A stretch of DNA of 64,000 bases from JASLEW01 sp963732005. Its GTDB lineage: Bacteria; Acidobacteriota; Thermoanaerobaculia; Multivoradales; UBA5704. Below the pieces are notes generated by a model that made no database searches, had not been told where the DNA came from, and saw nothing but the letters and a program-made list of their open reading frames with translations. Positions within the stretch are counted from its first letter, which is position 1. Every line of letters starts with the position of its first letter. Location of the stretch: contig CAVSXT010000005.1 in the NCBI GenBank assembly GCA_963732005.1, positions 248,001 through 312,000 on the forward strand, written 5' to 3'. The position numbers and the translations under genes are program-made. Of this stretch, positions 61,845 to 64,000 are shown in pieces.

Positions 61845-61940
61845 CGGTCCTCTCCTTTCAGGGAGGACCGTAGCGGAGGTCAAGGCGGCGGGAGCCGCCA
61901 AAACACTAATAGGACACTCCCAGGCCCGCGGCTCCGCGGG
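61845..61940. ncRNA. Three consecutive stem-loops: candidate structured RNA
   Basis: In a gene-free gap (61659-61994) three perfect stems follow one another: CGGTCCTC/GAGGACCG (61845-61852 with 61863-61870), GGCGGC-GGGA-GCCGCC with a GNRA-type loop (61884-61899), and CCCGCGG/CCGCGGG (61925-61931 with 61934-61940). No T run follows, so they are poor terminators. They may form a small regulatory RNA or a protein-binding region; strand unknown. Confidence 0.35.
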
Positions 61941-61994
61941 TCTGTGGGTGGGCCGCATGGTGCCGGGCGGCTGTCGGCGGGAAAACTGCGCGGG

Positions 61995-62447
61995 CTAGCG
62001 GCGCCGGCGCGGGGCGTCGGTCTGGGGCGGGGCGTGGCGGACCTGGGCGGCGTCCACCAGGTGCAGCTTTTCGGCGAAGGGATAGCCGTTGAGGGCGTCG
62101 CAGACCTGCCGGGGGTCGAGCTGGCGCTCACGGGCCAGGGCCTGAAAGGCTCGAAGTTCGAAGAGGTACTCGCCCAGGCGGGAGATGTGGAAGTCCGCGA
62201 GCTCCAGCGGGTCGGTCAGGCTGTCGAGCACCAGCTCGTAGTGAGCGGGCGGCATGGCGGCGGTGGCGCGGGGATCGCTCCTGGCGAGCACGGTGTCGTA
62301 GCGCGCCAGGGTGCGGGAGAGCTGGCTGGTGTAGTTGAAGGGGCCGTGGCTCTTGTCGCCGCGGGCGCCGCGCTCTTCGAGGCTCTTGCGGAGCACGGGC
62401 GGGAGCGAGATGGTCGAGCGGCCGGAGCGCTGGCGGGGTGTGGGCAC
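61995..62447 (-). CDS. Unrecognised ~150-aa protein, paralog C of three
   Basis: 150 residues from GTG 62447. It keeps the family marks RGARGDKSHGPFNYTSQLSR, RSDPRAT, HYELVLDSLTDPLELADFHI, SRLGEYLFE and FAEKLHLVDAAQVRHAP, but has a different N terminus (MPTPRQRSGRSTISLPPVLR). A GATAAAAT box lies about 12 nt before the start on the minus strand and no ribosome site is visible, so it may be leaderless. It is separated from A and B by the HNH gene, implying dispersal, not simple tandem duplication. Confidence 0.65.
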   Translation of the reverse strand: MPTPRQRSGRSTISLPPVLRKSLEERGARGDKSHGPFNYTSQLSRTLARYDTVLARSDPRATAAMPPAHYELVLDSLTDPLELADFHISRLGEYLFELRAFQALARERQLDPRQVCDALNGYPFAEKLHLVDAAQVRHAPPQTDAPRRRR

Positions 62448-62633
62448 GTCGGGGATTTTATCCGAAGAGGTGGAACGGGAGGAACCGGAGGGTGTGCCAG
62501 CCGGCCAGCAGCCGACCCCACCGGCGGTAACACGAGCCTGAGCAGAAGTGCCGTATGTTCCAGTGATCAGTCAGATTCGCCTGGCAAACGACAATCACCC
62601 GTGAGAAGCGGGGGGCGAAGGCACCCCGGCTCC

Positions 62634-63095
62634 TCACCGGGGTGACTTCCAAATATCAGTCACGACGCGGTTGTCGATGATGATGCAGTACACGCCCGTC
62701 CATGTGCGCTCCCACTGCCACTTGCGGCGATGTTTGCGGACCCATAGGAGCTGCCAACGCCAAAGTGCCGTGAAGAGTACGGGCTGGCGCTCGACGTACT
62801 CCGCTGCTTGAGTCGCTGAGAGCGGTTGTCGACAATGAGGACATCTCGGACTCGCGCCGGCTCTGAATGCACCGCCGCAGGGACAGTTGGCGAGATGAGA
62901 TTCAATCCCCGGCGTGATTGGGTGATACAAGGCGACCTCGGTCCCCGTGGGGACTTTCCATCTGTCCAACAGGGCCGTCGTGCCGCAGGCCTCGCAGTAC
63001 GCATAGGCTGACTCGTTGAATCCGTTGTGGATCAGGTAATACCCGAAGCGCTGCTTGCAGTGCTCGCAGACGCCCACTTTCTGCGCTCGCGCCAT
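62634..63095 (-). CDS. Zinc-ribbon protein of unknown function
   Basis: 153 residues with three putative zinc-binding groups: CEHCKQRFGYYL with CEACGTTAL, then CPCGGAFR, then CPHCRQPL. The C-terminal third is basic and aromatic (WRWQLLWVRKHRRKWQWERT). Start ATG 63095. It has no recognised catalytic motif and stands alone on the minus strand. It may be the outermost gene of the accessory region, since the following TPR gene resembles chromosomal-type proteins of this organism. Confidence 0.6.
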   Translation of the reverse strand: MARAQKVGVCEHCKQRFGYYLIHNGFNESAYAYCEACGTTALLDRWKVPTGTEVALYHPITPGIESHLANCPCGGAFRAGASPRCPHCRQPLSATQAAEYVERQPVLFTALWRWQLLWVRKHRRKWQWERTWTGVYCIIIDNRVVTDIWKSPR

Positions 63096-63381
63096 GGCGT
63101 GTGCTCTTGCCTGGTAGGATCCCGCGCCTCACAGCAGAATTATATAGATTCTTGAGAGACCACGAAGCTGGTGGACGTTGCTGGGGGCTCGTGGGAGGCA
63201 GGTCAAGTACCGCCAAGGGGAGTCGCATTGTTCGGTGGCCGGCAGCTGGATCACTGCGCGAGCCGCTTGCTTCCTGCATTGAAGAATCGATCAGTGTGGA
63301 GCTAAATCATTGAGGGGGCTGTCCCGGAAAGGGGTCCTCGTAGCAACTCTCATGCTGAAACGAGATCTCGGGAGGGTTCCT

Positions 63382-64000
63382 GTGCGGATCGACGACGACG
63401 GGCATCTGGACGACAACGACCTCGAGGACCTGCTGGGCTGGCGGCTGACGGATGAGCAGATCGGGCGCATCGTCGGCCATCTGGCCGGGGGCTGTGCTCC
63501 GTGCCGGACGCGGTTTCGGGAGAGCCAGGAGCGGCAGGCTGGCGAGTGGCCGGGGGATGCCGCGTTCAACGCCGTGTTCGTCGCGGCGATGGTCGGCAGC
63601 GCCACGGTGTTTCGTGCCGAGCAGGCGCAGCGGGCAGTGGGTGCGGCGCTGTGGGCGGGGGTGCGGGAGAGCCCGGCGGGAAGGCGGGCGACGGTGGTGC
63701 TGAACTCCCGTCGCTACCGGACCGCCGGTGTGGTAGAAGCGGTGCTGCGCGACTACCGGGAGGGGGTCTGGCGGGAGCCGCAGGAGGGTCTGGCGATCGC
63801 CGAGCTGGCGCTTGCCCTCGCCGGGCGGCTCGATCGGGGCGAGCGCAGCTCGGAGCGGCTGGCCGATCTGCGGGGCGAGGCGCTGGCGATCGCCGCGGAT
63901 GCCAACCGGCTGATGTGCCGGTATCGCGAGGCGACGAGGCTGCTGGTCCTGGCGGCGAGGGTGCTGGCCACCGGCAGCGGCGATCCGCTGCTGCAAGGGG
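63382..64000 (+). CDS. TPR-type protein with N-terminal H-x4-C-x2-C motif (cut by window end)
   Basis: The frame is open to the right edge, so only the first ~206 residues are seen. GTG 63382 has GGGAGG 6 nt upstream and is preferred over the in-frame ATG at 63352. The N-terminal part contains IVGHLAGGCAPCRTRF, an H-x4-C-x2-C group like that of zinc-binding anti-sigma domains. The remainder is helical (GLAIAELALALAGRLDRGER, LADLRGEALAIAADANRLMC, LLVLAARVLATGSGDPL) with the same flavour as the TPR parts of the XRE-TPR proteins at 29.7-32.7 kb. It may be a regulator or sensor of that set. Confidence 0.7.
   Translation, partial: MRIDDDGHLDDNDLEDLLGWRLTDEQIGRIVGHLAGGCAPCRTRFRESQERQAGEWPGDAAFNAVFVAAMVGSATVFRAEQAQRAVGAALWAGVRESPAGRRATVVLNSRRYRTAGVVEAVLRDYREGVWREPQEGLAIAELALALAGRLDRGERSSERLADLRGEALAIAADANRLMCRYREATRLLVLAARVLATGSGDPLLQG

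Overview
The window looks like chromosomal DNA of a high-GC member of the Acidobacteriota, probably near Thermoanaerobaculia. The clues are a duplicated-orphan (ADOP) MacB-like permease at the left, several helix-turn-helix/TPR regulators with a small secreted cysteine protein, sigma-70 region-2 proteins, and an orphan lanthipeptide-type precursor. The assignment is inference from gene content and base composition; no rRNA is present.

Left core (1-16,350): the 3' end of pdxA, an ADOP permease behind a promoter embedded in a 37-bp palindrome, then a leftward polysaccharide cluster (two polytopic membrane proteins, three GT2 glycosyltransferases, one GT4/DUF1972 glycosyltransferase, one polyprenyl-phosphate sugar-1-phosphate transferase). 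A 56-aa RiPP-like precursor lies upstream of that cluster. Then come serS and tRNA-Ser(TGA), which overlap by 14 nt.

Accessory segment (about 16,350-25,060): a tyrosine integrase abuts the tRNA 3' end, as expected for an element inserted at tRNA-Ser. It is followed by small DNA-binding proteins and a 17-repeat CRISPR array without cas genes. One spacer of the array is split by a complete IS256-family element with 28-bp inverted repeats and a 9-bp target duplication. Then come a SprT-like metalloprotease, a SymE-like protein, a ribbon-helix-helix protein and a gene-poor, repeat-rich stretch.

Middle (25,366-48,235): a region-2-only sigma-like protein, two TPR proteins, a secreted Cys-rich peptide, two paralogous XRE-TPR proteins, an abortive-infection (Abi_C/HEPN-like) gene, and a rightward run of large exported proteins (DNRLRE/Ig-like, STN-like/Big-2, LVIVD/TSP3) ending with a Tat-exported vanadium-haloperoxidase-like enzyme.

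Defence and mobility (48,407-63,095): a lower-GC pair of convergent genes, a nitrilase-STAND-TPR protein and a Sll1717-type P-loop ATPase, resembles a defence island. Next is a plasmid/ICE-like module: MobC and a relaxase-helicase behind paired inverted repeats (candidate oriT), ParA and an RHH partition partner, an ECF sigma factor, an HNH nuclease, and three diverged copies of an unrecognised ~150-aa protein. Two transcripts of the module share a GGACCC-N16-TATGG element that I infer to be the ECF promoter. The palindrome TGGTCTAGACCA (or a near copy) occurs at three promoter-like sites 33-35 kb apart, suggesting that the 24-kb and 57-60-kb regions belong to one element. No type IV secretion genes are visible. 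The window ends inside a TPR protein.
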